Shown piece by piece: positions 17,760 to 25,712 of a stretch of DNA of 46,901 nucleotides. This DNA is from Candidatus Saccharimonadota bacterium (GTDB taxonomy: Bacteria > Patescibacteriota > Saccharimonadia > Saccharimonadales > UBA4665): NCBI GenBank assembly GCA_027459325.1, contig DAIDIO010000008.1, forward strand, positions 1 through 46,901, written 5' to 3'. The translations under genes were made by a program, and so were the position numbers. Positions within the stretch are counted from its first letter, which is position 1. Every line of letters starts with the position of its first letter. The notes under the pieces are model-generated. The model was not told where the DNA came from. It was given only the letters and a program-made list of their open reading frames with translations, and did not search any database.

Positions 17760-18218
17760 TCAACCGATGTCTACCACTTTAAAGACGGTTGTGTCGCTCG
17801 CGGTAACTAATTCAACGGAATCTCCTACCTTCTTACCGAGCAAAACCTGCCCAATTGGTGATTCATCGGAAATTTTACCGCTCAGTGGATCGGCTTCAAC
17901 AGTACCGACCACTTGAAACTCTTTGGTTTTTCCATCACTCTTTAGTTTTACATGCGAACCTAGTTGTACTTTGGTATCGCCCTTTGGTTTCTTGATTATT
18001 TCAACGTTTTGCAGAATATTCTCAATCTCACTTATCCGGCTTTCATTTCTTTCCTGCTCTTCTCTGGCAGTTTGGTACTCGGCGTTTTCAGCTAAATCGC
18101 CTTGTTCGCGGGCGCTTTTTATAGCATCGGCGATAGTTGATCGCTTCTCGATGAGTAGATGTAATTCAGCCTCAAGTTCTTCAACGCCTGTTCTGGTTAA
18201 TCTGTATAATTTCTTCAC
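17760..18218 (-). CDS. greA: Transcription elongation factor GreA
   Basis: GreA rescues backtracked RNA polymerase by stimulating transcript cleavage. The N-terminal coiled coil (about residues 5-75) carries the acidic tip in the AREQGDLAENAEY region, and the C-terminal FKBP-like domain follows (GQVLLGKKVGDSVEL). The length of 152 residues is typical. The start is GTG with AAGGAG about nine bases upstream, so this gene uses a normal leader, unlike lysS just downstream. Confidence 0.96.
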   Translation of the reverse strand: MKKLYRLTRTGVEELEAELHLLIEKRSTIADAIKSAREQGDLAENAEYQTAREEQERNESRISEIENILQNVEIIKKPKGDTKVQLGSHVKLKSDGKTKEFQVVGTVEADPLSGKISDESPIGQVLLGKKVGDSVELVTASDTTVFKVVDIG

Positions 18219-18312
18219 GGCAATTTACTCCTTATATCACTATGTGACGCAATAATTGTCTTCGACAACGTTACCCTTCACAAAAACTGACTATATTATA
18301 CCAATTTATTTT

Positions 18313-19563
18313 TTATCGTTCTAGAATTTTTAGAAGTTCCTGCTCACTAATAGACCTGGCTTCATTTTCTGTCCGTTTCTTCCATTCTAGGTTATTCTGA
18401 GCGATTGTTTTATCGCTAATTACTACCCTATTTGGAATTCCTATAAGATCGGCGTCAGCGAAGCTTTCACCAACTCTCAAGTTACGGTCATCATATAGTA
18501 CCGCAATTCCAGCTTCAGTCAATAGGTTATATAAACGATCTGCCGCTTTGACAGTTTTATCGCTATCGCCAATGCGGATAAGATTGACACTAAAAGGCGC
18601 AATCGCCTCTGGCCAGACCAGTCCTTTATGATCAGCAAATATTTCTGCAATTACACCCATCAATCTGGTTATGCCAATGCCATAACTGCCCAAAATAACC
18701 GGCTTCTTATGTCCATCCTTGTCCGTATAAGCCAGGTCCAACTGTTCGCTCTTTATTGAACCAAAACTAAAGATGTTTCCTACTTCTGCCGCTTTAACTT
18801 CCTTTAATTTGGCTTTATCGAGTCCCAAATGCTTTATAACTTCGTCGTTATAGACTTCCTCATTAATCGCCATTTTCTTTTCTTCATCCAAATAGATAAC
18901 ATCTTCTCCCGCATCAGTTACTGTCTGAAACTCATGACTAAACTTCGTAAAAGCTCCTCCGGATGAGTAAGTAACGAAAGTTTTATCACCAAGTCCAACC
19001 CGATCAAAGACTTTTAAATAAGCCTGGGTGGCTGTTTCATAAAAAGCCTCGTGCTGCTCATTGTCTAGCGAGTACGAATACATGTCTTTCATGACAAACT
19101 CACGGCCACGCATAATGCCGCTCTTAGATCTTAGCTCGTTTCTTAGCTTAGTTTGAAACTGGTATACGTTAGCTGGCAAATCCCGATAACTGGAGATATA
19201 ATTTCTCATCATATCGGTAATAGGCTCTTCGTGAGACCAAGCCAGCCCAAGTTCTGTGTTATTTTGAAGTTTAGTCTTAAACCAGACGTCAACTTTAGAT
19301 TCATCCCAGCGATCGGTTTTTTCCCATAAATCTTGACGCTGCAGGTTTGTCATTATGAGTTCCTGTCCACCAATGGCGTTCATCTCTTCTCTAACAATTC
19401 TCTTGATGTTTTCCAGCACCCGTATGCCAAGCGGCAAATAAGCGTACACCCCGGCCATCTCTTTATAGATGTAGCCAGCCCGAATCAGAAGCTGGGCATT
19501 AAGCGCTTGCTCATCGGCTGGTGCGCTCCTAAGGGTTTTTGTAAATAGGTGAGAAAGTCTCAT
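18313..19563 (-). CDS. proS: Proline--tRNA ligase, short form without insertion domain
   Basis: This class II synthetase charges tRNA-Pro. Motif 2 is within QFQTKLRNELRSKSGIMRGREF and motif 3 around GSYGIGITRLMG. A C-terminal anticodon-binding domain starts near residue 330. At 416 residues it lacks the roughly 180-residue INS editing domain found in E. coli-type ProRS between motifs 2 and 3. I start at ATG 19563 because MRLSHLF is the usual ProRS N-terminus and a TATAAT (19576-19581) lies 12 bases upstream. The longer frame to 19605 would overlap the preceding gene. Confidence 0.94.
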   Translation of the reverse strand: MRLSHLFTKTLRSAPADEQALNAQLLIRAGYIYKEMAGVYAYLPLGIRVLENIKRIVREEMNAIGGQELIMTNLQRQDLWEKTDRWDESKVDVWFKTKLQNNTELGLAWSHEEPITDMMRNYISSYRDLPANVYQFQTKLRNELRSKSGIMRGREFVMKDMYSYSLDNEQHEAFYETATQAYLKVFDRVGLGDKTFVTYSSGGAFTKFSHEFQTVTDAGEDVIYLDEEKKMAINEEVYNDEVIKHLGLDKAKLKEVKAAEVGNIFSFGSIKSEQLDLAYTDKDGHKKPVILGSYGIGITRLMGVIAEIFADHKGLVWPEAIAPFSVNLIRIGDSDKTVKAADRLYNLLTEAGIAVLYDDRNLRVGESFADADLIGIPNRVVISDKTIAQNNLEWKKRTENEARSISEQELLKILER

Positions 19564-19585
19564 ATTCAAAGACAGATTATACGGC

Positions 19586-20359
19586 CTAAAGTGAGTGCAT
19601 AGCAACTAAAACAATGAAAGCGATTAGGTTCTTAAGCCCATGTGTTAACATGCCGGCATATAGGCCATTAGTTTTCTCTCTTATATATACCAGCACTAAA
19701 CTGAGCGAAAAAGTATCAATACCGGCAACGTATAAAGGTCCGGCAGAGCCGCCCTCAGGCAAATGTCCGGCGGCAAACAGCAAACTGGTCAGTATCATGG
19801 CCATCCATAAATTAAGCCGTTTTCGGAAACTTGAGAAAATCAGCCCCCGGAAGATTATCTCTTCGGCAATCGGCGGCAGTATGACTAAAGATATAAACGC
19901 CAAAAATACATCAAAAGAGCCATGAACATTGTTAAAGCCCACTTGCTGTTTTTCACCGACGTTTAAGTGTGGCGCAAAGATCAATATAATATTAAGAGTT
20001 ACTAAATAGATAACAAACCAGACCGGTATACCCATTAAACCGGCTGCTATATCGCTCCATTTGGGACGCCTCAGGCCAATTGACTCAAAACTGATCTTCG
20101 TTCTTTTCAGGAATAAGTAGACTAGTCCCAAGGCTATCGTTTCAGACAGCACGACAAAGATAAACTGAGCCAGAACTGAATTTGTCAGCCAGCTATTACC
20201 CTGCGCAGCGCTCCAATGCCTGATTAAAGGATAAATTAATATAAGTAGCCCGGCTATAATCTGTGAGCCAAATAGAGCTACCAGGCCAACTATTACAGAA
20301 CCGGTAACCTTCGGCCAGCCGGTCTTTAAATCTGTTGGTTTAGAGGAATCTGTGGACAT
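19586..20359 (-). CDS. CPBP (CAAX/Abi) family intramembrane metalloprotease
   Basis: This multi-pass membrane protein of 257 residues carries the family motifs EEIIFRG (glutamate pair and Arg), an H in FAAGHLPEG, and a late His in THGLKN. These form the presumed intramembrane zinc site. About seven to eight hydrophobic segments are seen. The family includes CAAX prenyl proteases and bacterial proteins linked to bacteriocin immunity or stress. The substrate is unknown. Its start overlaps the end of the rseP-like gene by 20 bases, so two intramembrane proteases are made together. Confidence 0.88.
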   Translation of the reverse strand: MSTDSSKPTDLKTGWPKVTGSVIVGLVALFGSQIIAGLLILIYPLIRHWSAAQGNSWLTNSVLAQFIFVVLSETIALGLVYLFLKRTKISFESIGLRRPKWSDIAAGLMGIPVWFVIYLVTLNIILIFAPHLNVGEKQQVGFNNVHGSFDVFLAFISLVILPPIAEEIIFRGLIFSSFRKRLNLWMAMILTSLLFAAGHLPEGGSAGPLYVAGIDTFSLSLVLVYIREKTNGLYAGMLTHGLKNLIAFIVLVAMHSL

Positions 20360-21569
20360 CGGCTATCGTTATTAAAACTATTAAACAAAGTATGACGACC
20401 ATGCCGGTTGCAACTATTGCCTCTTCTGTCTTTTGGCTAAGAGGTTTACCTATGGCCCGAGCAATTAAAGTTAGCCACAGTCTTCCGCCATCAAGAGCCG
20501 GAATCGGCAGAACATTCATAATCGCCAGAGTCAAGGATATAATGGCTATCAGGAACAGCATGAAATCAAAACCTAAACTGGCGCTGTCTTTTAGTATGAC
20601 GAATATACCTACCGGTCCGGCAACTTGTGAAGAAGCTACGCATTGACCGTTCTGACGTTCAACCTTATTACCTGTAACCAGTCCAGCAATTAAAGTACCG
20701 AGGCCGCCTAGTGCATGACCCAGGCCTTGAACGGTCAGGGCAGTTGCCTGAACACTAAAGCCGGCTGCGGTTATGGGTGCTGCCCAGGTCGAACGCCGAA
20801 GTGAAAATGACGAAAATTCCACGCCTAAATAACCCTTAGGTGATGGTAGGTTGGCGCAGCCTGGTTTAATGTGCTCTTTTGCAGCCTTATTGCTCAGAGC
20901 ATAATATTTTGCCACTGTAGGCGCCACCACGCTGTACTTAAGAAGGGTTGCGGTAGTATGCATGGTTTTCCCGTTCCTGATAAAGAAGATGCTGACCTTA
21001 TCGCCATTATACTTCTTGGTTAGGCTTGAAACTTGATCGATGTTGCTAACCGGAATTGGTTTATGACCGGCTAAACCAAAAGCGGTAATTTGATCGTAAA
21101 CTTTTAAACCAGCTTTGGCTGCTGGTGAGTCTCGCTGTACATCACTAATAAGTATTTTTTGGCTAATAGTTTTGGTATTACCGGCAACTTTAAACTGATT
21201 GGGCAGCACATTCGGCAAGCCCACCAGGGATAATATTGTTAGTAGTACTAACGCCGTAACAAGGTTCATAGCTACTCCGGCCAGCAAAATTTTGGACTTC
21301 ACCCATAAGCTGGCTGCCCCGTAAGAACCTTTTTCAGTATCGCTGTCATGCTCACCTTTAAGCTTTACAAAGCCACCGATAGGTAAAGCATTAATGGAAA
21401 ATACCCATCCGGCCTTGGTTTTTCTCTTATATATACTTGGCGGAAAGAAAATTCCAAACTCTTCAGCCTCTACGCCGTTCCGGCGAGCCACCATAAAGTG
21501 ACCAAGCTCATGTGTGACAATGAGGCCAATAAATAGAATAATCCCCACAATCAGAATAAGTAACGCCAT
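20340..21569 (-). CDS. rseP: RseP/SpoIVFB-type site-2 protease (M50)
   Basis: This intramembrane zinc protease has the HExxH site in VTHELGHFMVARRNG at the N-terminus and a central PDZ domain (SPAAKAGLKVYDQI). The LDG motif is in NVLPIPALDGGRLW near the C-terminus. The family cuts membrane anchors such as anti-sigma factors or signal peptide remnants. I start at ATG 21569. A TGT-TACAAT extended -10 (21578-21586) lies 8 bases upstream, and the two earlier in-frame starts would fall inside or next to that element. The CPBP protease follows in overlap. Confidence 0.9.
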   Translation of the reverse strand: MALLILIVGIILFIGLIVTHELGHFMVARRNGVEAEEFGIFFPPSIYKRKTKAGWVFSINALPIGGFVKLKGEHDSDTEKGSYGAASLWVKSKILLAGVAMNLVTALVLLTILSLVGLPNVLPNQFKVAGNTKTISQKILISDVQRDSPAAKAGLKVYDQITAFGLAGHKPIPVSNIDQVSSLTKKYNGDKVSIFFIRNGKTMHTTATLLKYSVVAPTVAKYYALSNKAAKEHIKPGCANLPSPKGYLGVEFSSFSLRRSTWAAPITAAGFSVQATALTVQGLGHALGGLGTLIAGLVTGNKVERQNGQCVASSQVAGPVGIFVILKDSASLGFDFMLFLIAIISLTLAIMNVLPIPALDGGRLWLTLIARAIGKPLSQKTEEAIVATGMVVILCLIVLITIADVHRFL

Positions 21570-21577
21570 TAGCATAT

Positions 21578-21586
21578 ATTGTAACA
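21578..21586 (-). promoter_or_regulatory. Extended -10 promoter of rseP
   Basis: Minus-strand TGTTACAAT, eight bases before the preferred ATG. No ribosome site lies between. Confidence 0.45.
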
Positions 21587-21677
21587 AAGCTTTAGATAAT
21601 AGTTGCCGATTAAAATAAATAATCCTTCAGCTTAATTTAATACTTTACAAAGACTTAGGCATAAGCAATAATTAGAA

Positions 21678-21706
21678 TTGAACTTGTGAACGTGGAAAAT
21701 TAAAAG
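21678..21706 (+). promoter_or_regulatory. Possible promoter of the L,D-transpeptidase gene
   Basis: TTGAAC (21678-21683), a 17-base spacer and TAAAAG (21701-21706), which matches the -10 consensus in four of six bases. It would give a leader of about 15 bases. Confidence 0.35.
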
Positions 21707-21728
21707 CAAGCACTAAAAAGAGACAAAC

Positions 21729-22865
21729 ATGAGGGGTAAAAACATTAACCGTTCGGCAATAGGCAATGATTTTATTGCGCCGAAACCTCGATTGCAACCG
21801 GCTATGCAATTAAGCGTGCCCTCTCCTATCCCAAGCTTGGGTCTACCTAACTTAACACTAGACCCACCCAGACCATCAAATAAGCATTCTCAAAGGAAGC
21901 CTTCACGCAACAGCTTGCTAGACGTAATACACGAGCATAGTGTTATAGTCTTTGCTCTATTATTGCTAATTATTGGGGTAGCCGTCATTGAATTTGGTTC
22001 TAGCTATATCATGGCTCATGACTACCCTCCTCTACCAAATAATAACCTTAAAGCTTTTCCGGCTATTGGCGGGCTTAATAAAACTGTCAGCTCGGCCAAC
22101 CTAACAAGTTTTATTTCAAGTGTAACTAATCAGCCAGCTTCTCTAAACTTAGGCAATAAGACAGTCAGCATTAGCCCGGACACAATTAAAAGCTGGTTAA
22201 CAATTACCGGTAGCGGCACTAACTCATACATCCATGTCGACGCCGGTAATGTCGCATCTTCACTTAACAACCTTATTAATCAGTACGTAGTTGCTCCAGT
22301 TAATCAGGTTACTATAACCCGCAGCGATGGATCTAGTGAGGTAGCAATTGCCGGTCAGAACGGCACCGGACTAGATCCTAATGCTGGCATTGCCGCACAG
22401 GCGGTAACGATTGCCAAGAATCTATTCAACACTAAAGGATTTAATGTTAACGCACCGTTAGTTAGCTTACCCTTTCAAGCTTTAACGCCAGCAGCCTTTC
22501 CCAAACTAATTGTTGTAGACTTAAATTCTAAAAAACTATATATGTTTCAAAACGGACAGCTCATAAATACAGTTCTAGTAAGTGCCGGTAAACCCTCGAC
22601 ACCTTCACCGGTTGGTGAATTTCATATATGGGTTAAGCTTCAGAGCCAAACAATGACCGGTCCTGGCTATGTTCAGCCAAATGTACCCTGGGTTAATTAC
22701 TTCGACCATAACGGCGATGCCATTCATGGGGTATACTGGCGACCTGCCTATGTATTTGGTAGCGTCAACACGTCACATGGCTGCGTAGGTGTTCCACTGA
22801 GTAGTGCTGCGATGATCTACAACTGGGCACCGATCGGTACTCCGGTTATAACTACACCTAATTAA
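21729..22865 (+). CDS. L,D-transpeptidase (YkuD/ErfK family)
   Basis: This enzyme forms L,D-type (3-3) peptidoglycan cross-links or attaches proteins to the wall. The cytosolic N-terminus is about 70 residues long and Pro-rich. One membrane anchor lies at about 75-95. An extracellular domain follows, then the YkuD domain at about 257-378. The catalytic signature is HG...SHGCVGVP with nucleophile C352. The length is 378 residues. It stands alone on the plus strand, and its stop codon overlaps the stop of frr on the other strand. A beta-lactam-tolerant cross-linking route is implied by family knowledge. Confidence 0.93.
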   Translation: MRGKNINRSAIGNDFIAPKPRLQPAMQLSVPSPIPSLGLPNLTLDPPRPSNKHSQRKPSRNSLLDVIHEHSVIVFALLLLIIGVAVIEFGSSYIMAHDYPPLPNNNLKAFPAIGGLNKTVSSANLTSFISSVTNQPASLNLGNKTVSISPDTIKSWLTITGSGTNSYIHVDAGNVASSLNNLINQYVVAPVNQVTITRSDGSSEVAIAGQNGTGLDPNAGIAAQAVTIAKNLFNTKGFNVNAPLVSLPFQALTPAAFPKLIVVDLNSKKLYMFQNGQLINTVLVSAGKPSTPSPVGEFHIWVKLQSQTMTGPGYVQPNVPWVNYFDHNGDAIHGVYWRPAYVFGSVNTSHGCVGVPLSSAAMIYNWAPIGTPVITTPN

Positions 22866-23425
22866 AGCGTCATTATTTCGGTTTCTTTATCTTTGGTCAT
22901 ACGCTCAATGACTGACCTAGTTTTAGTTATACAGTCTTCGATTTGAGCAGTCAGACGCTTAGCATCATCTTCACTGGTTGTCTTGTCTTTTTTAGCTTTA
23001 TCTACGACGTCAATTGCTTCATGCCTGGTACTGCGGAGGGCAATCATAGATTCTTCTTGCTTCTGCCCTATTTGCTTTGCCAGTTCCCTCCGTCGTTCTT
23101 CAGTCAGTGCTGGAATAGGCACCCTAACTACCCTGCCGTCATCAGCCGGATTTAATCCTAAGCTGGAGTCATTTCTAATTGCGTTAACAATTGGCGCCAG
23201 ATTATTAGGATCAAAAGGAGTTATCTGAAGTAGCTGTGCTTCCGGGGCCACGACAGAAGCAACCTGGTTTAGTGGCATGCTTGTTCCGTAAGCTTCAACT
23301 TTAACGCCGTCAAGCATGGCCGAATTAGCCCGGCCCGTGCGAAGGCTTTTTAAGTTATCACCGAATCTTTCAATTATTTGATCGGCCTTGGTTTGAGTTT
23401 GCGCAATAACGTTATCTAAATTCAT
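22862..23425 (-). CDS. frr: Ribosome recycling factor
   Basis: RRF splits post-termination ribosomes together with EF-G. It is 187 residues long with the typical N-terminal helix (LKSLRTGRANSAMLDGVKVEAYG), middle domain (ITPFDPNNLAPIVNAI) and the long C-terminal helix. It follows tsf by 33 bases. A TATAAT (23432-23437) lies only 6 bases before the ATG and there is no ribosome site, so a leaderless transcript is likely. The usual pyrH gene between tsf and frr is missing. Confidence 0.97.
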   Translation of the reverse strand: MNLDNVIAQTQTKADQIIERFGDNLKSLRTGRANSAMLDGVKVEAYGTSMPLNQVASVVAPEAQLLQITPFDPNNLAPIVNAIRNDSSLGLNPADDGRVVRVPIPALTEERRRELAKQIGQKQEESMIALRSTRHEAIDVVDKAKKDKTTSEDDAKRLTAQIEDCITKTRSVIERMTKDKETEIMTL

Positions 23426-23431
23426 AGCTTA

Positions 23432-23437
23432 ATTATA
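23432..23437 (-). promoter_or_regulatory. -10 element of frr, leaderless
   Basis: Minus-strand TATAAT within TATATAAT, six bases before the frr ATG, in the tsf-frr gap. Confidence 0.5.
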
Positions 23438-23458
23438 TATGATTTAGACTAATAGAGT

Positions 23459-24055
23459 TTATTCTAATTCGCCTAGTGCCAGTCTTGAAAAGCGTCTGAC
23501 TACAACATTCTCGCCTAAGCGGGCAGCATGATCTTTGACCAATTCACCGACCGTTAAGTCTGGATTTTTAACAAATGGCTGGTCTAGCAAACAACGCTCG
23601 GCAAAGTATTTATTAGCCTGTCCTTCTACTATTTTTGCAACCATATCAGCCGGCTTCTTGCCGTCTTTGGCGCCTTCAGTAAATTCTTTAGTTACCCTTT
23701 TCATTTCCTCTTCTGGAATAGCATCCTGAGACAAATACATCGGATTTAGTGCGGCAATATGCATAGATAGGTCTTTAACTAGGTCTTGGAAGATATCATT
23801 CCTGGCCACAAAATCCGTTTCACAGTTTACTTCAACCAGCACACCGATCCGGCCATCATGATTATAGGTTCCTATAACTCCGGCGCGCGCTTCTCGCTCA
23901 CCGCGTTTCTCGGCTTTAGTTAAGCCTTTTTTTCGCATGGCTTCAAGAGCTGAATCAAAATCACCGTTAGTTTCTTCTAAGGCTTTCTTGGCATCGGTCA
24001 AACCAACACCGGTAAGGTCTTTTAATCGCTTAACTGCTTCAATGTCTACTGCCAT
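23459..24055 (-). CDS. tsf: Elongation factor Ts
   Basis: EF-Ts is the nucleotide exchange factor for EF-Tu. The N-terminal UBA-like domain has RLKDLTGVGLTDAKKALEE, and the core contains VEVNCETDFVARND, the EF-Tu contact. At 198 residues it is the short form lacking the coiled-coil insertion. RBS AGGAGA lies about six bases before the ATG. It directly follows rpsB, the conserved bacterial order. Confidence 0.97.
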   Translation of the reverse strand: MAVDIEAVKRLKDLTGVGLTDAKKALEETNGDFDSALEAMRKKGLTKAEKRGEREARAGVIGTYNHDGRIGVLVEVNCETDFVARNDIFQDLVKDLSMHIAALNPMYLSQDAIPEEEMKRVTKEFTEGAKDGKKPADMVAKIVEGQANKYFAERCLLDQPFVKNPDLTVGELVKDHAARLGENVVVRRFSRLALGELE

Positions 24056-24084
24056 AATATCTCCTCTGAAACTTAACTTTAATG

Positions 24085-24807
24085 TTATTTGGCTTTTGTT
24101 GTTTCGCTTGCTTTTGCTTTAGCTCTTCCCTCAATGACTGCCTGCTTAACATAGTCAAGCATTAACTGAATAGTTTTAATAGCATCATCATTAGATGGAA
24201 TTGGGTATGTTATTGGAGTCGGATTAGCATTGGTATCGACAAGCGCTACAGTCGCTACGCCAATTTTAGTGGCTTCCTTAACAGCGTTGGAGTCATGATT
24301 AATATCTACAATAAAAACTGCACCTGGACGCTTATTAAGTTCCTTAATGCCGCCGTAAATATTATTCAACTGATCGATTTCTTCTTGAAACCGCTGGACT
24401 TCCAGCTTTGAATACTTATTGGCTAGCTCACCACTAGCCATCCGGTTTTCCAAATCCTGAAGGTGTTTGACACGGGCACCAATGGTATTCCAGTTGGTTA
24501 ACATACCACCAAGCCAGCGCTCAGTAACGTAAGGCATCTTAATCTCTTCAGCTGTTTGCTTAACGATGTCCTGGGCTTGCCGTTTAGTGCCCACTAAAAG
24601 GATTTGTTTACCTTCCGAAGCGGTTTTTCTGATAAAACTCAAAGCTTCTTCCAAATTTACGACTGTTTTTGTTAAGTCGATTATGTGGGTACCGTTGCGC
24701 TTGGAGTGAATGTATGGCGCCATTTTCGGGTGCCAACGCTCTGTCTTATGACCGAAATGTGCTCCAGCCGCTAATAATTCTTTGATATCTACCTCAGTGG
24801 TAGCCAT
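24085..24807 (-). CDS. rpsB: 30S ribosomal protein S2 (uS2)
   Basis: S2 joins the small subunit late in assembly. It is recognised by the N-terminus ELLAAGAHFGHKTERWHPKM and the GGMLTNW and IVDINHD segments. I start at ATG 24807, which is preceded by AGAAAGGA. A longer frame to 24846 adds 13 residues with no family match. The result is 240 residues, a normal length. The promoter lies about 100 bases upstream and the leader can fold, as with other autoregulated S2 leaders (inference). Confidence 0.96.
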   Translation of the reverse strand: MATTEVDIKELLAAGAHFGHKTERWHPKMAPYIHSKRNGTHIIDLTKTVVNLEEALSFIRKTASEGKQILLVGTKRQAQDIVKQTAEEIKMPYVTERWLGGMLTNWNTIGARVKHLQDLENRMASGELANKYSKLEVQRFQEEIDQLNNIYGGIKELNKRPGAVFIVDINHDSNAVKEATKIGVATVALVDTNANPTPITYPIPSNDDAIKTIQLMLDYVKQAVIEGRAKAKASETTKAK

Positions 24808-24897
24808 ATTTAGTCCTTTCTCTTCGATTAGGAGCCTTGGAATCAAATGAGAATCTGCTTCCAGGAGGATTAAAGCCTAACCTGCTTAATTTCTGAT
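24808..24897 (-). promoter_or_regulatory. rpsB 5' leader with candidate stem
   Basis: The leader of about 90 bases contains CCTGGAA and TTCCAAGG, which can pair as a seven-pair stem with one bulged A and a 16-base loop. It may be a site for feedback by S2, as in other bacteria; there is no direct proof here. Confidence 0.35.
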
Positions 24898-24904
24898 ACG
24901 CCTA

Positions 24905-24933
24905 ACTATAACAGATGAACTATATATATTCAA
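24905..24933 (-). promoter_or_regulatory. rpsB promoter
   Basis: On the minus strand TTGAAT (24928-24933), a 17-base spacer and TATAGT (24905-24910) preceded by TGT, a strong sigma-70 type match. Confidence 0.75.
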
Positions 24934-24961
24934 GCGTCTCCGGCTTGCTTAGCTAAACAAT

Positions 24962-25207
24962 TCAGCTCTTTTTTTGGGCAACTAATGTAATTACTGCAAA
25001 AGCCGATATCCAGTTTGGCAAAATAAACAAGATAATAACCCACGGCTGTTTAATTTCTTTAATCCCTACGATATAACTAAATACCATATACGCAATATAT
25101 GGGATATAGGTTAGCCAACCATTTCTAGTGGCCGGCAGGTAACTGCCTCTTACCTTCGTAAACCAAATTTTTTTGCTACTAGATCTGTCTTTCTTTTTCT
25201 TGTTCAT
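24962..25207 (-). CDS. Small two-pass membrane protein, function unknown
   Basis: This protein of 81 residues has a strongly basic N-terminus (KKKKDRSSSKK) and a short RGSYLPATRNGWLTYIPY segment. Two hydrophobic stretches lie at about 32-46 and 55-75. No family is recognised. An extended -10, TGG-TATATT (25214-25222), ends 6 bases before the ATG. It is divergent from rpmE2. Confidence 0.7.
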   Translation of the reverse strand: MNKKKKDRSSSKKIWFTKVRGSYLPATRNGWLTYIPYIAYMVFSYIVGIKEIKQPWVIILFILPNWISAFAVITLVAQKKS

Positions 25208-25213
25208 ATATAG

Positions 25214-25222
25214 AATATACCA
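25214..25222 (-). promoter_or_regulatory. Extended -10 of the small membrane protein gene, leaderless
   Basis: Minus-strand TGGTATATT, six bases before the ATG. Confidence 0.5.
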
Positions 25223-25249
25223 GGAAAATGTCTTATGGGGTATCCTCTC

Positions 25250-25279
25250 TTGACCAAAGCCGACTCCATGTTGTATACT
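25250..25279 (+). promoter_or_regulatory. rpmE2 promoter
   Basis: TTGACC (25250-25255), an 18-base spacer and TATACT (25274-25279). Only ten bases separate the -10 from the rpmE2 ATG, so the leader is about 3-4 bases. Confidence 0.75.
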
Positions 25280-25289
25280 TGAGTCTCTT

Positions 25290-25628
25290 ATGAAACAAGG
25301 TTTACATCCAGATACTTACCAATTCGTAGTTTATGAGGACCTCAACAATGGCGTCCGCTTTCTAACTCGTTCAACAGCTGCCAGTGAAGAAAAGATCAAA
25401 TGGGAAGATGGCAACGAATACCCGTTAATTAAAGTCCATATAACCAGTGCCTCTCATCCCTTCTATACCGGTGAAGAGCGCATTCTAGACATTGAAGGAC
25501 GTGTAGATAAATTCAAAGCCCGCGCTGCTGCCGGTAAAGCTGCTCAGGAAAAAAGAGCCGCGGCCGCTCAAAAGGTTGCTAAACGCCAAGCTAGTAAAGC
25601 AGAAAAAGCTGAAGCCAAAACTAGCTAG
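25290..25628 (+). CDS. rpmE2: 50S ribosomal protein L31, type B (bL31B)
   Basis: This is the zinc-free form of L31: it starts MKQGLHPDTYQFVVYED and contains SASHPFYTGEERILDIEGRVDKF, and it has no cysteines. The core is about 83 residues, and a further 29-residue Ala/Lys-rich tail makes 112 in total. The type B form often replaces the zinc form under zinc shortage, but here it may be the only copy. It is followed by a strong terminator. Confidence 0.93.
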   Translation: MKQGLHPDTYQFVVYEDLNNGVRFLTRSTAASEEKIKWEDGNEYPLIKVHITSASHPFYTGEERILDIEGRVDKFKARAAAGKAAQEKRAAAAQKVAKRQASKAEKAEAKTS

Positions 25629-25646
25629 CGACAGATTACTCATCCT

Positions 25647-25684
25647 ACCTCTTAAAGCTAATTTGTTTTAAGAGGTTTGTTTAT
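25647..25684 (+). terminator. Intrinsic terminator after rpmE2
   Basis: ACCTCTTAAA (25647-25656) and TTTAAGAGGT (25667-25676) form a perfect ten-pair stem with a ten-base loop, followed by TTGTTTAT. It separates rpmE2 from prfA. Confidence 0.85.
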
Positions 25685-25695
25685 ATAATAGGAAC

Positions 25696-25701
25696 TATAA
25701 T
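25696..25701 (+). promoter_or_regulatory. -10 element of prfA
   Basis: TATAAT lies 11 bases before the prfA ATG; a second TATAAT overlaps 25684-25689. No clear -35 is seen. The start would leave a leader of about five bases. Confidence 0.5.
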
Positions 25702-25712
25702 CTAAAGAGACT

